Positions 25,428 through 35,824 of a stretch of DNA of 64,000 nt are shown here, piece by piece; positions within the stretch are counted from its first letter, which is position 1; each line of letters starts with the position of its first letter. A model generated the notes under the pieces. That model saw only the letters and a program-made list of their open reading frames with translations, searched no databases and was not told the origin of the DNA. Position numbers and translations under genes: made by a program. Source of the stretch: Ilex aquifolium (taxonomy: Eukaryota > Streptophyta > Magnoliopsida > Aquifoliales > Aquifoliaceae); NCBI GenBank assembly GCA_951799425.1, contig OX637394.1, forward strand, positions 7,637,501 through 7,701,500. Direction: 5' to 3'.

Positions 25428-26893
25428 AATGTTAAGAAAATAAAATTATAGGGGGATAAAATATAATTATCCTAAAAAAGCTGAAGTGGTGGGCAAGGAA
25501 ATGAATGAAAGCAAAATCGAAGTCCTCCACTCCTTCCCGATGCCTTCATTCTTCCACAAAAAAAAAACATTAAATTAATCCACATGAAAAATGCACTTTC
25601 TCAGTTAAACAGTGTTTATTTTTTAAAAAATAAAATAAAAAAATTACTAATCTGTATTACTTTTTTCCACAAAAATTCATTGAGTACTATTATTTTTATT
25701 TTATATCAATGAAGTTCTATTTTTGATATTTTATGTTAATAAAGTCCTATAGTCCATAAATATTATATTTTGTTTTAATTTTATCATTCTCTTGAAAAAT
25801 ATTGAGGTTGTAACAATAGTCTTCTTTTATTCATAAATATCCCAACATCTTGCTTTTTAATTTATGTGTTACCTGCTTCCTAGTTTTATAAAATATCTAA
25901 TTATTAATTATTTTTAGAATTGTCATTATAAGATGCAACAAACGGATTTGGACCTTATGTATTCTCAATGGATAAGAGTTTCTTGATGAAAACTCTAGTG
26001 TTTTGTGTTTTTAGAATTACAATTGAAGTGAACAAAAATTGAGTATTCATGTCTCTGGTTTTTCTTTTTTTATGAAAGTTTCAAATATAGAAAATAATTC
26101 ATAACGAAAATGCAAAAATAGTTTCAACAAAAACTAAACATTATTTCTAGAAAAAAATAAGTAAATTAACTCATATAAAAAAGATATGACAACTAATTCA
26201 TTCTAAAAAAAATATAAAATTGAGCTACATAACAATTGATACACAACAATAATGTATTCTTTAACTCTGACAATTTTTCGAAGAGGGAAAAGAGAGACCA
26301 AAAAGGCAACAAAATCTACTAAGAGAACTAATATATTATTAATCTCCCACTAAAGTCATAAGTTAATCTGCATTACATACATATTACCTTAGTCGATGTA
26401 AGAATTAGGAGTTATAGTCAGAAGAGAACCTGTCACCGTAGTGACTAAGGGAATAAATGATAATTAAAAAGTCTACACTGTGTTGTCAGTGTTGTGATAC
26501 AAGTAAAGAATAGAAGAGTTTTGGTAATTAAAAGTTAAGGACAAAATTGAAATATAATAGAATTAGGATTTTATTGATATAAAATATAAAAAATAGGACT
26601 TCATTAATATAAAAACAAAATAATAGGATTTAATGAATTTTTGAAGAAAAAAATAATACTTATTGATAATTTTTTCAACAAAATATAAAGATGGGGTAAG
26701 TAATATAATTTTAAATGTTAAGAAGATAAAATAGTGTCAGATAAAATTATAGGAGATATAAAAGATAATTATCCTAAAAAAGTTGAAGTGGTGGGCAAGG
26801 AAAGGAAGGAAAGCAAAATCAAAGTTCTCCACTCCTTCCTGATTTCTTCATTCTTCCACACAAAAAACACTAAATTAATCTACATGAAAAATG
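25428..26893. repeat. Diverged direct repeats (about 170 bp) flanking an inverted-repeat element
   Basis: 25428-25598 and 26714-26893 are direct copies sharing ATAATTATCCTAAAAAAG, GAAGTGGTGGGCAAGGAAA and CTTCATTCTTCCACA. The DNA between them is mostly the inverted-repeat element at 25655-26658. The repeats are too long to be target duplications; they could be remnants of LTRs or of a segmental duplication. Confidence 0.7.
25655..26658. mobile_element. About 1-kb inverted-repeat element
   Basis: The left end TATTACTTTTTTCCACAAAA and the right end (reverse complement TATTATTTTTTTCTTCAAAA) continue as imperfect inverted repeats of roughly 110 bases (TTCATT.., ATATCAATGAAGT.. against ATATTAATGAAGTCC). 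No target duplication identified and no coding frame. Confidence 0.6.
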
Positions 26894-26899
26894 CAAAAT

Positions 26900-27450
26900 C
26901 GTTGTCCGTTAATAGAGAGAGAGAGAGAGAGATCAGACACTATTGTCCAGCTCCTGTTTGCCACATGACAGCCCTTTCTTCTCCATCTTCTACCCCCAAA
27001 CCAATCTCCTCATTTCACCATCCACTTGACTATATAATTAGACGACAAAACAAGAGATTGGGACCCAATCACTCTCAACTTTTATTTCACTTCTCCATCT
27101 TCCACCCCCAAACAAGGATAGGAATTCTTTGTTTTTATTTTTTATTTTTGTGTCTTTGTTTGGGGTTGGGGTAGGATTTTTTTTTTTTTTTGGGGGGGGG
27201 GGCTTAATCTTAAGCACTGCCATTATACATTAGTTTTCTTAGTAAAGGGAAGATGAGACTTGAACTCCTGTGAATTTATGTAGGAATCCATATACTCTGT
27301 TGACTGTATTTCTTGTGAATCACTTCGTTTTCAAGAACAAACTGATACAGAAACTACAGATCATTTTTCTTAATAACCAGCCAGGGCACACACGTTACTT
27401 TGACTCATACTGTGTTTTCAGCTATCCTATGATTTTGCCCCTTTTCTTTT
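26900..27450. other. Region just downstream of the GT90 gene
   Basis: Contains a GAGAGA run (26917-26931), a duplicated CTTCTCCATCTTC(T/C)ACCCCC segment (26976 and 27092) and a T13G10-type homopolymer junction at 27178-27201. No gene supported; the first part may be 3'UTR of the minus-strand gene. Confidence 0.45.
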
Positions 27451-30400
27451 TTATCCAACTCTTCTTGTACTTGCTATATCTCGAGGCTGAAGTGTGCATG
27501 GAGGTGCTGGTGAAGGGAGGGAAGTTGACTTTTTCAGGAATTGCCTTTGCTTTTCATCCGCAAAGCAGAGCAGGGAATCCACACATATTTCTTGGGCAGA
27601 TGAAGGTAGAACAGGTGTGAAGTCCAGCAGCTTTGAATACTCTGTTATGAGATGATACATGTAATCATAAACACGCCGCATGCTCAAGTTTTCCATGAAA
27701 TCCTGTGCTCCTCTTCCTATCATCTCAGCCTGATCAGCCAAATTTAGAAAAAAGATAAGTTCCACTAACTATTTGGAAGAGATTATTTAGGCTGCAACTA
27801 AACCTACTCCCCCATGGCAGCAGGGAAAAAAGGTTGTTGTCTACAAGTGAAAAAGGTGGCTAGAGTTAAAAAAAGAAAAGAAAAGAGATAAGTGGCTAGA
27901 GCAAATAAAAACCTGCATTGTCACACCCTTGCACGGGCAAAGCATTTGAAATAGCTGGGGGTAGTCCCGAACAACAACATTAGCTTCTTGAGAATATATC
28001 CTAAGGTTGTTCTGTTTTCATGTCCTCATAAAGAAAGCTCTCTCTCTCTCTCTCTCTCTATACTAGTGTAATAGCTCAGTTGAGGCTGCGTTGTTAATTT
28101 AATATTACATTTATTTATTTTTCCTTTTTTGGCTGTCTTGCAGGGTGGAGACTGGGGGGAGGTTGCGGCAAGCATCTGGCGGTCTTTTCATGCTTGTCCA
28201 AGCAAAGCCCAGAAGCCATCACCATACCATTCACTAAATTGTCATATCAATTTAAGTCAAGTAGCAAACTGAATAGCAAGACCAAACATGCCATAAGAAA
28301 AGAGTGAAACTGTACCTCGGATGGATGGACATTACCCCAGTCAACAGCAAACTTTATAGATCTGCATAAATCATCAGGAGGGATAGGCCAATAATTTTTC
28401 TTGGGAATGAGACCACGACTAAAGAAGTCTTCATATTGTGGAGATATTATAAGAGGAACCGAACCACATGACAGAATATATTTCAAGCTGACGGACCAGG
28501 CATATCCTTCAGCATAGATCTTGTACCTGCATAGTTAAAACCAACAAATCAACTAAAAAATCAAGTGCATTCTCCACTCAAGGTCAAGGAAGATAGATCG
28601 AATAACGCATGATTACCTAGTTTAACAAGTACCACGACTCAAGCATAACACACAAAAAGCATAGTTGAACACCAAGTCACACATACAATTATGAAATCTT
28701 TATCATGATAAAAAAATTAATTTAATTTTGCTCTCATAATTTACAACAAATAGACCGCCAAACCTACAATAAATAGCATGCAGTTTAGTCCCCATTAATG
28801 GGGGTCTGGGAGGAATATATTGGATGTAGAATTAACATTTAACAATTTTTGCACTAAGTGATCAACAAAAATGTCTGATTAGAATAATTAGGGTTCGAAT
28901 TGGGATCGCCAATTTACATACTCATGCAACATGAAAATGTGAAGTATGGAAACAATGATAACCTTATTTGAAACTTTAAGGTGGGGTTGAAAAAGTAAAA
29001 TCAGTTAGCAGATTAAAATGGTAAATTGAAAGCTTCTCAAATCAATGCTTTGCATTTTTGGTTCTACTGTTTCTATCTGAAACCAAATCAATAAAAGGGA
29101 ACAAAAAAATTCAGTTTATACACCAAACACCATCCAAATTGGTTTGAACAAGATCTGGACATCTTCATAAACCATGATGTTATGCTAGTTCTCAGTATGG
29201 CGACGTCACACTCAAAAGAGTGACCTACCGATGATTGCACTGCTTTGATAGTTTGGACTGCTTGAATCCACCTTTTGCTGCTTCACCCCAATCCTGAAAT
29301 TCATCAACAAAAAAATTGAAATTTAGTGGTCCAGAAACCGTTATATTGACATTAATTTTTGAAGAAGTCATCCAAACAATGCTTGAATTTCAAGTCATTC
29401 ACCTGACGCATAATTTGAGCTCTCCACTGCCTAGTGTCATTGCATTGCAGCAACTTTGTACGAATAGGAGAATTAACATCGGGGTTTCCTTTCCAGTATG
29501 CAAGAGGCCACTTCTTCAGCCAACTTTGAGCTTGTGAACCGCGTTTAATATTTTTAAATTCTTCATCCCAGGGTCCTATGTTTATCTCTGACCTGTAAGA
29601 ATCATTTATAATGCTGCTGTTGGGTTTAAAATAAATTACACTCTGGCATTTATAGCCTAAATGAACCAGACCTTATGCAGCTCCTACTGGCAGTTGCAAA
29701 TCACAGTAATAATTAACAAATCCAGTCATTCATTCTACAAAGTAAAAAACATTTGATAGCCACCTTGAACATTCTTACAGAAGCAAGTGCAAGATGGACA
29801 CCAAACCTTAACACAAAAAAATAGGCAGTATTCAGACATGGGCTAGTGGGACAGTTGCAGCTGGGTAAGTAGACCCAATCGTTAATGTCATTCAACTTGT
29901 CTGATGAAATAAATCAAAACAACAATCCTGCCTACTGCTTCTCATCCTATTTCCCATGAAATTATCCACCGTAGCCTTTCTTTTCAGTTTTACCTTATTC
30001 TTGTCATATTTGGATTCTAAGATACCTCGATTGTCATTATGCTTTCTATACCAATGTTTACATGAGGTTTATAGCAAGTTTATGCCAACTAATATGTTTG
30101 TGGGGGTATGAATGGTACCGTACATAATATCACAAGTAAAAAATTTCATCACACTAAGAAAATTGGTTTAACGTTAAAAAAACATTCATGAAAGCCCCTG
30201 TTACACGCAATAAAGAACAAATGACAAAATATAAATCCCTAGATTGGAAGTGTCTTCATCTCTCTTCACAGAATGTTTGAAGTATGCATAAACTTTATAC
30301 AAACAGACAATAATAATTCTAACTAAACTGTGAACTTCTTTCCAAAAACACTATCTAAAAGAGAAAAAAAAGAATAAAGAAAGAATAACATAATCAAAAC

Positions 30401-32221
30401 TCCTCAAAGCTCACTTGGAACAGAGTGTGCAGCTCAACTGCCTTGTAACCTTGATTTGATCAACCCTAAAGGTGATTTTTCTAGCCTCTTTCCTTTATGC
30501 AATGCCTTCACACACTATAGGCATTTAAAAAAGCTCCAAATGAAGTTTTGGGTAATGAAAAGAAGATTGGAATTGAAGTATCTGTTACGTTTGGGTCCCC
30601 TACCAAAACAGGTAGCAGTGATGTTGTCAAAGTGCAAGTGAAAATTGGTTGATTAATTTAGCCATTGACTTATAAATCGTAAGTTCCAGAGTACTTCATC
30701 TCAAGATGTACGTAGAACAACCATTACATGACAATGATACAAAATATTTCAAAAACCATCATACCCAATATCAAAAAATAAACTTTAGGGAGAATTACAC
30801 CGAGACCCCTTATAGTTTGTCACTCAATCACTAGACCCTTTGACATTTAAAATATTACACACAGATCCCCTAAAGTTTGTATGCATGTACTCCTGTTGTC
30901 AATGTCCGTTAGTATATCCATTAATAAATTATATTCAGACCCCCTAAAATTTATAGGCATGTAATACTTAGACTCCTCAAATTTAAAATGTTATACTTAG
31001 ACAAAAAATACTCCAATCAAAGATAGAATATCAAATATTTTAAAATTTACAACCAAAATTCATATCTATTATGACATTTATTGAAATAAAATCAAAAATA
31101 AAAATCTAAATTTTTTCTTAAAATATTATAATTAATATAAATTATACTATCTATTGGAATTTAATTTGGTCGTTTAAACGATCAAATTAAACTACCAAAT
31201 TATCCCAATTAAAGTTAGAAGATATTGTACCGATTATAGTTTGGCGTCTTGTTTGATTTTTTAGTTTTATTTCAATAGATAGTATAATTGCATACTAATT
31301 ATGATTTTTAAGAAAAAAATAATTTTTTATTTTTAATTTTATTTTAATAAATGACATAATAGAACATGAATTTAGTTGTAAAATTTATATTCTATTATGA
31401 ATGATTTAGACCCCTTGTGTGTAATATTTTAAATATTAGAAGGTTTAAGTAATTAAATAACAAATATTAAAGGGTCTGATTATAAACCTCCCTAAACTTT
31501 ATTCAAATACAATACACAAATTGACAACAGCTACAAGAAAGCGGGTTTATTATTCTTACCAACCCCAGAAAGACCAGTCAGGAAACGGGATATCAAAATG
31601 CTCCGGCGTGGTGCAATACCGAAACAGAGGCAAAGGCATCGCCGCATGCTCGGTCCGATTAATGCTTGGCTTGTCCATGCAATCAAACATCAAATCAACA
31701 TCTGGAACCCTACCAGGGTACCTCCTAAGAAGCTGCAGCAATCCCCAAATGGTAAACATAGCCCTACTCTGCACACAAGCATAGTAAAAATCCACATAGA
31801 GTCTTCCCCCAACAATCACAACCCGAAAAGCCGCGAATTCCTTGGCTTCCATTAAATGGGTCAACGATATCTTAGTCTTGGACCAAGGCTTGAGGTCATG
31901 ATGTATAGATCTGAAGAATTCGGGACAATTCTCCGCTTGATTGGCCAATGCAGATTGGTTTTTGTAAGGTACATTGTCGCTAGCACTACGTCCACAGCTG
32001 AGATATGAACATCGGATGATTTTGGAAGCTCTGGCGTACTTGGTCTCCTCGTTGAAGGTCTTGGTTGGGAATGGGTGCCATGGTGTGGCCTCTAAGTTGT
32101 GACCTGCGATGGTTTTCGTCTGATAAACGAAGTCGTCCACCTGTTCGATCAATTGTCACAATGAAATAAACTATCAGAGGCTTATCAACATCAACACACT
32201 TACACACACAAACATAAATCT

Positions 32222-32292
<71 letters not shown>

Positions 32293-32388
32293 CTCGAAAA
32301 GGAGGAGGAGGGCGAGGGAGAAGAAAGCCAAGAGGAGGACCAAGCGAGGGACGAAAAAGGGGGTTCTTGAAAGTACCCCCATACCCAT
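27451..32388 (-). CDS. Glycosyltransferase family 90 (rumi/DUF821-like) type II membrane protein
   Basis: Exons: 32388-32293, 32140-31560, 29592-29403, 29293-29229, 28526-28316, 27729-27451. All GT/AG, phases consistent, 473 aa. Residues 11-31 (FFVPRLVLLLAFFSLALLLL) form a signal anchor, placing the catalytic part in the endomembrane lumen, probably Golgi. The ATG was chosen because only this frame gives the anchor and splices in phase. Family landmarks are VDLMFDCMDKP, PWDEEFKNIKRG, AYWKGNPDV, NHRYKIYAEGYAWSVSLKY and LIISPQYEDFFSRGL. Family members are protein O-glucosyl or O-xylosyl transferases in animals; plant members are linked to wall glycans, but the sugar and acceptor cannot be read from sequence. 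Intron 2 carries a foldback element (30788-31492), and intron 1 begins with a long CT tract. No coding lesion seen. Confidence 0.93.
30788..31492. mobile_element. 705-bp foldback (MULE-type) in GT90 intron 2
   Basis: The termini GGGAGAATTACACCGAGACC and, reverse complemented, GGGAGGTTTATAATCAGACC begin two arms of about 340 bases that fold nearly end to end; the centre is the near-palindrome GGTCGTTTAAACGATC. A perfect 9-bp duplication TAAACTTTA flanks it (30779-30787 and 31493-31501). No coding content. Confidence 0.88.
32225..32288. repeat. Long GA microsatellite at start of GT90 intron 1
   Basis: About 32 GA units on the plus strand. On the sense strand the intron opens GTACC and then becomes an uninterrupted CT run within a few bases of the donor. 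Confidence 0.95.
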
Positions 32389-32646
32389 TTTTGATAGAGT
32401 TTGATGAGGTTGATAGCAATGGTGGTGACGATGGGCTCCATTTTGTCGCCGATTAACACTTTCTACCTCATCCTTTTCGTCGTTTCTCTTTCAGGGAAGG
32501 AGTTATGGTTATGGTGCACTGAACTCACCACGTGGAATACTACCACTTCCGTGTCCGTCTCCTACTCTTCGTAACGTCTGCCCGAATATGCAAAGGTACC
32601 GCACTCCTCTCTATCCCGTGCGCTTCAATGGATCCAATTTTAATTT

Positions 32647-33596
32647 GGAAAAATTTTAGTGATACCATTTCTAATTTATTATATCTTTAAGCATATCCTT
32701 TTTATTATCAAAAATATTACTAACATCTCTTTTAGTTTATATTTAAACAGCACTAATACCTCTGTCATTAAACCACAATTTCTAACAAAAAAATTCATGT
32801 AAAATACAAAAAATATCCCTACATAAACCTCAAACAATCTTTCTATACAAAATTCGATTAAAATTCAAATTGATTAAAATTTATTTTCCTATTAAAATTC
32901 AAATGGGTTAAAATTCGTTTTTCTACATATTAAAATTTTAGTTGATAAAAATTCGATTCGAGCTGATTAAATTTTAATTTTTTTACATATTAAAATTTGA
33001 GTCGATTTGAGCTATACCTGAATTGTTAGCGTCGATTAAAATTCGCTTCGAGTCAATTAAAATTTATATTTTTTTTACTTATTAAAATTTGTGCCAATTA
33101 AAATTCGATTCAAGTTGATTAAAATTTATTTTTTACATATTAAAAATTGGATCGATTAAAATTTATATTTTTTTATGTATCAAAATTAGGGCCGATTAAA
33201 ATTCAATACGAGTTGATTAAAATTTGATTCAAACTGATTTTTAATCGACTCGAATAGAATTTTAATCGGCTCAAATTTTAATACGTAAAAAAATATAATT
33301 TTTAATCGACTTGAATTTTAATATGTAAAAAATAAATTTTAATTAATTCGAATCAAATTTTAATTGGTCTAAATTTAATACATAAAAAAATTTAGAAAAT
33401 AGAGGGGATCTCATTGAAAATATGTCTATCTAAAGGGGGTGTGCATGAAGTTTTTGTTCAAATATATCATGAGTAATTTAGTAAAATTGTATTTTAATTA
33501 ACACCTTTAATCTAACAGGAGTTCAATGAAGATTAAAAAAATAGAAGGAATGTCCTTGAAGTGATAGTAAACAAGAGGTGTGACTGAAATTTTCTC
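32647..33596 (+). mobile_element. Non-autonomous MULE-type element, satellite-core family, copy 3
   Basis: The ends GGAAAAATTTTAGTGATACC and, reverse complemented, GAGAAAATTTCAGTCACACC are inverted, with a perfect 9-bp duplication TTTTAATTT (32638-32646 and 33597-33605). The core (32850-33390) holds the same diverged TTAAAATTCGA-type array as copies at 13514 and 23897. It lies about 260 bases upstream of the GT90 start codon. Confidence 0.88.
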
Positions 33597-33605
33597 TTTT
33601 AATTT

Positions 33606-34138
33606 CAATTCAATTCAAATATGAATTTAATTAAATGGATTATAATTGAAATTTTTTATTAATAATTCAAATTTGAAACCAAATTCATTATATCACATGG
33701 AAGAGGAGAAAATCCCTCACTTTAAGTTTGAAGAATTTTGATTGGGGACAACGAACTTGGATATCAATCTTTCTCCCGCAAAATGAATAAATTGTTAGAG
33801 ATCGGGATTAGACCGGTCGAATGTATTCTGATGCTTAAATCAGTAAGGTTCCTATCAATAGGTAAAAATAACAGGAGAAGGTGTGTGTATCTTAAACTTA
33901 AGTTTTACCTAGTATTTATATCGATGGATTGTCCCCTTTTCGTTAGGGTTCCTACTTCTCCTCTAGGCTAGGTGGCACACCTATGTCTTAGCCGGATCCT
34001 TCTTCATTTGACCTTTGGTTTCTTTTGACTCATATTCTGCCTGTGAGTTAGCCTACGTGTTCTTATGATCTAGACGGTTTTGTAGATTACTCGTGATTTC
34101 TTGGAGATTTATTTGAAGATGGACTATAATTAGAACTA
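33606..34138. other. Spacer
   Basis: No gene supported. 33740-34100 has mixed composition (AGGTTCCTATCAATAGG, TATTTATATCGATGG) that could be old LTR DNA, without visible termini. Confidence 0.4.
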
Positions 34139-34985
34139 GTTATTCCCTATGTCTGAAGGCACAGAATAATAAAAAAATAGTCAACAATAAATATTTTTGT
34201 ATTCATATTCAAAATCAAATCACAAACATAGAAGAGAAAGAAACGAATTTAAGCACTGATTGTAGTGGGGGTGAGTGGTGGTAGTGGTGGTGGGCGATAG
34301 TAATGATGGTGGGAGACGGTAGTGGTTGTGGTGGGTGGCGACAACCGTGGTGGTGGTGGTGACAGCCGTGGGTGGCAACGGTAATGGTGGTTGTGGGTTT
34401 TGGGTGATGATGGTGGTAGTGATAATCATGGGTGATGATGGTAGTGGTGGTGGGTGTGGGTGGTAATGGATGACGGTGATGGTAGTTGGTAGTGGTGGTG
34501 GTGTGGCAACGACAGTGGTGATGGGCGGTGACGATGGTGGTAATGGGTGACAATGGGTGGTTGTAGTGGTGGGCGATGATGGGTGGTGGTGGTAGGTGTG
34601 GTGGGGGTGGGTGACAGTAGCTGGTGGTGATAGTGAGTGACGACGAGTGGTGGTGAGTTGTGGTAGTGGGTGACAGTGGACAGCAATGGTGGTGATGGGT
34701 GCTGACAGTGAGTGTGAGATGATTGTGGTAATGATAATAAATATAAAAATAAGATGACGATGATGATGAGTGGTAACAATCGGTGGTGGGTGGCGATGGC
34801 AAGGGGTGAGGTGGAGTAGGGGTGAAGGTGGGGCAGTGACAGTGGTGGCGGCGACAGTGATGCCGACGGCGACTGTGGTGTGTTGGCGGCAGTGGCAGTG
34901 GTGGGATGGCAATGGAGCTAGGGTGTGGTGGTAGTGGGGCGAATATCATTTTTAAAGTCCTAAATAAGTCCTAAAACCATTTTTT
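34139..34985. repeat. GTG/GAT-rich minisatellite repeat, copy 1
   Basis: An AT-rich lead-in (CACAGAATAATAAAAAAATA, then CAACAATAAATATTTTTGTA) is followed from 34260 by about 680 bases built from GTGGTGGTGATGG-like words. The lead-in and array are shared with 55083-55560, so this is a dispersed element. The long His/Thr/Pro-rich frames on the minus strand result from the repeat and are not called as proteins. The right side ends near AAAAAGTCACTCCAAACACACC, as also seen near 4200. Confidence 0.75.
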
Positions 34986-35540
34986 AAAAAGTCACTCCAA
35001 ACACACCATTAGATGTCTATTTTTTCTATTAAATTTGAGGTGTTAATATTAGTCGTCGGATTAACTTTAAAGTAAAATTTAAAGATATCTCAACCGCGAA
35101 TATCAAAAATCATTTTGTTTATCTTTTAAAATTTGAATTGTATTGTATTTTATTATATAGATATTAATTGTCCTTGTCCGCCTTGGCCGATAAGCTTGGC
35201 TCGGTGTGTGTCTTTTGTGTTATGTGACTGGATGCTTGGTATATCTCGTCAATCTTCTTGCTCGATTCGCTGTTTTTCCTGAGCTCTTGTCACGTGTCTT
35301 TGCTACGTGACTTCACTATAACCATTATTTTGTACGTAGTCGTTTTACACCTCTTTATTTGCCCCTCAAAGAATGTTTGCCATGTGGCACGTAATGGTTG
35401 ACATGTTAAATGCATGTGTTAGAGGAAAGGGTGTCTTACATGTCCTTTCGCATCACATCATCAAATTTATGTGTCTTTTTGTCTGCAACGCTGTTTTATT
35501 TGACGCCTTTTCCCATTCCTTTTGAAGGGTTGTCTCCTTT

Positions 35541-35824
35541 TGTAAGAGAATAGGAGTAGAGGCTACAGATGCAATTGTTTTGACTGTATGTTTTTGTTCA
35601 AATGTAATTGATACAAAGTTACTCTTTTATAGAGTTTGAGTACAACAGAAATAGCAACAGAAAATCTAATCAAAATTTATTTAAAATTTAAATGACAGTT
35701 GAAGATGGAGAGCAGATCAATAGAGAATCAGATCAGTTGGACTTCCTATTCTTCCTCCAGATTTTCCTCTTGTTGACAACTATCGTTGCTTGATTTGTTA
35801 GGCAGTTCCACATTTTCTTCTACA
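35541..35824 (-). repeat. Copia 3' LTR
   Basis: 284 bases, TG...CA on the minus strand, next to the CCTTT target duplication; nearly identical to 40073-40357. Confidence 0.9.

Noticed and set aside
28066-28095. TAGCTCAGTTGAGGC, like a tRNA A box
   Set aside because: No B box at the right distance and no cloverleaf could be drawn; it lies in a GT90 intron.
34215-34949. 244-codon His/Pro/Thr-rich minus-strand frame (similar ones at 55170-55607)
   Set aside because: All frames stay open because the DNA is a GTG/GAT repeat; composition follows the repeat, and no domain or splice context exists.
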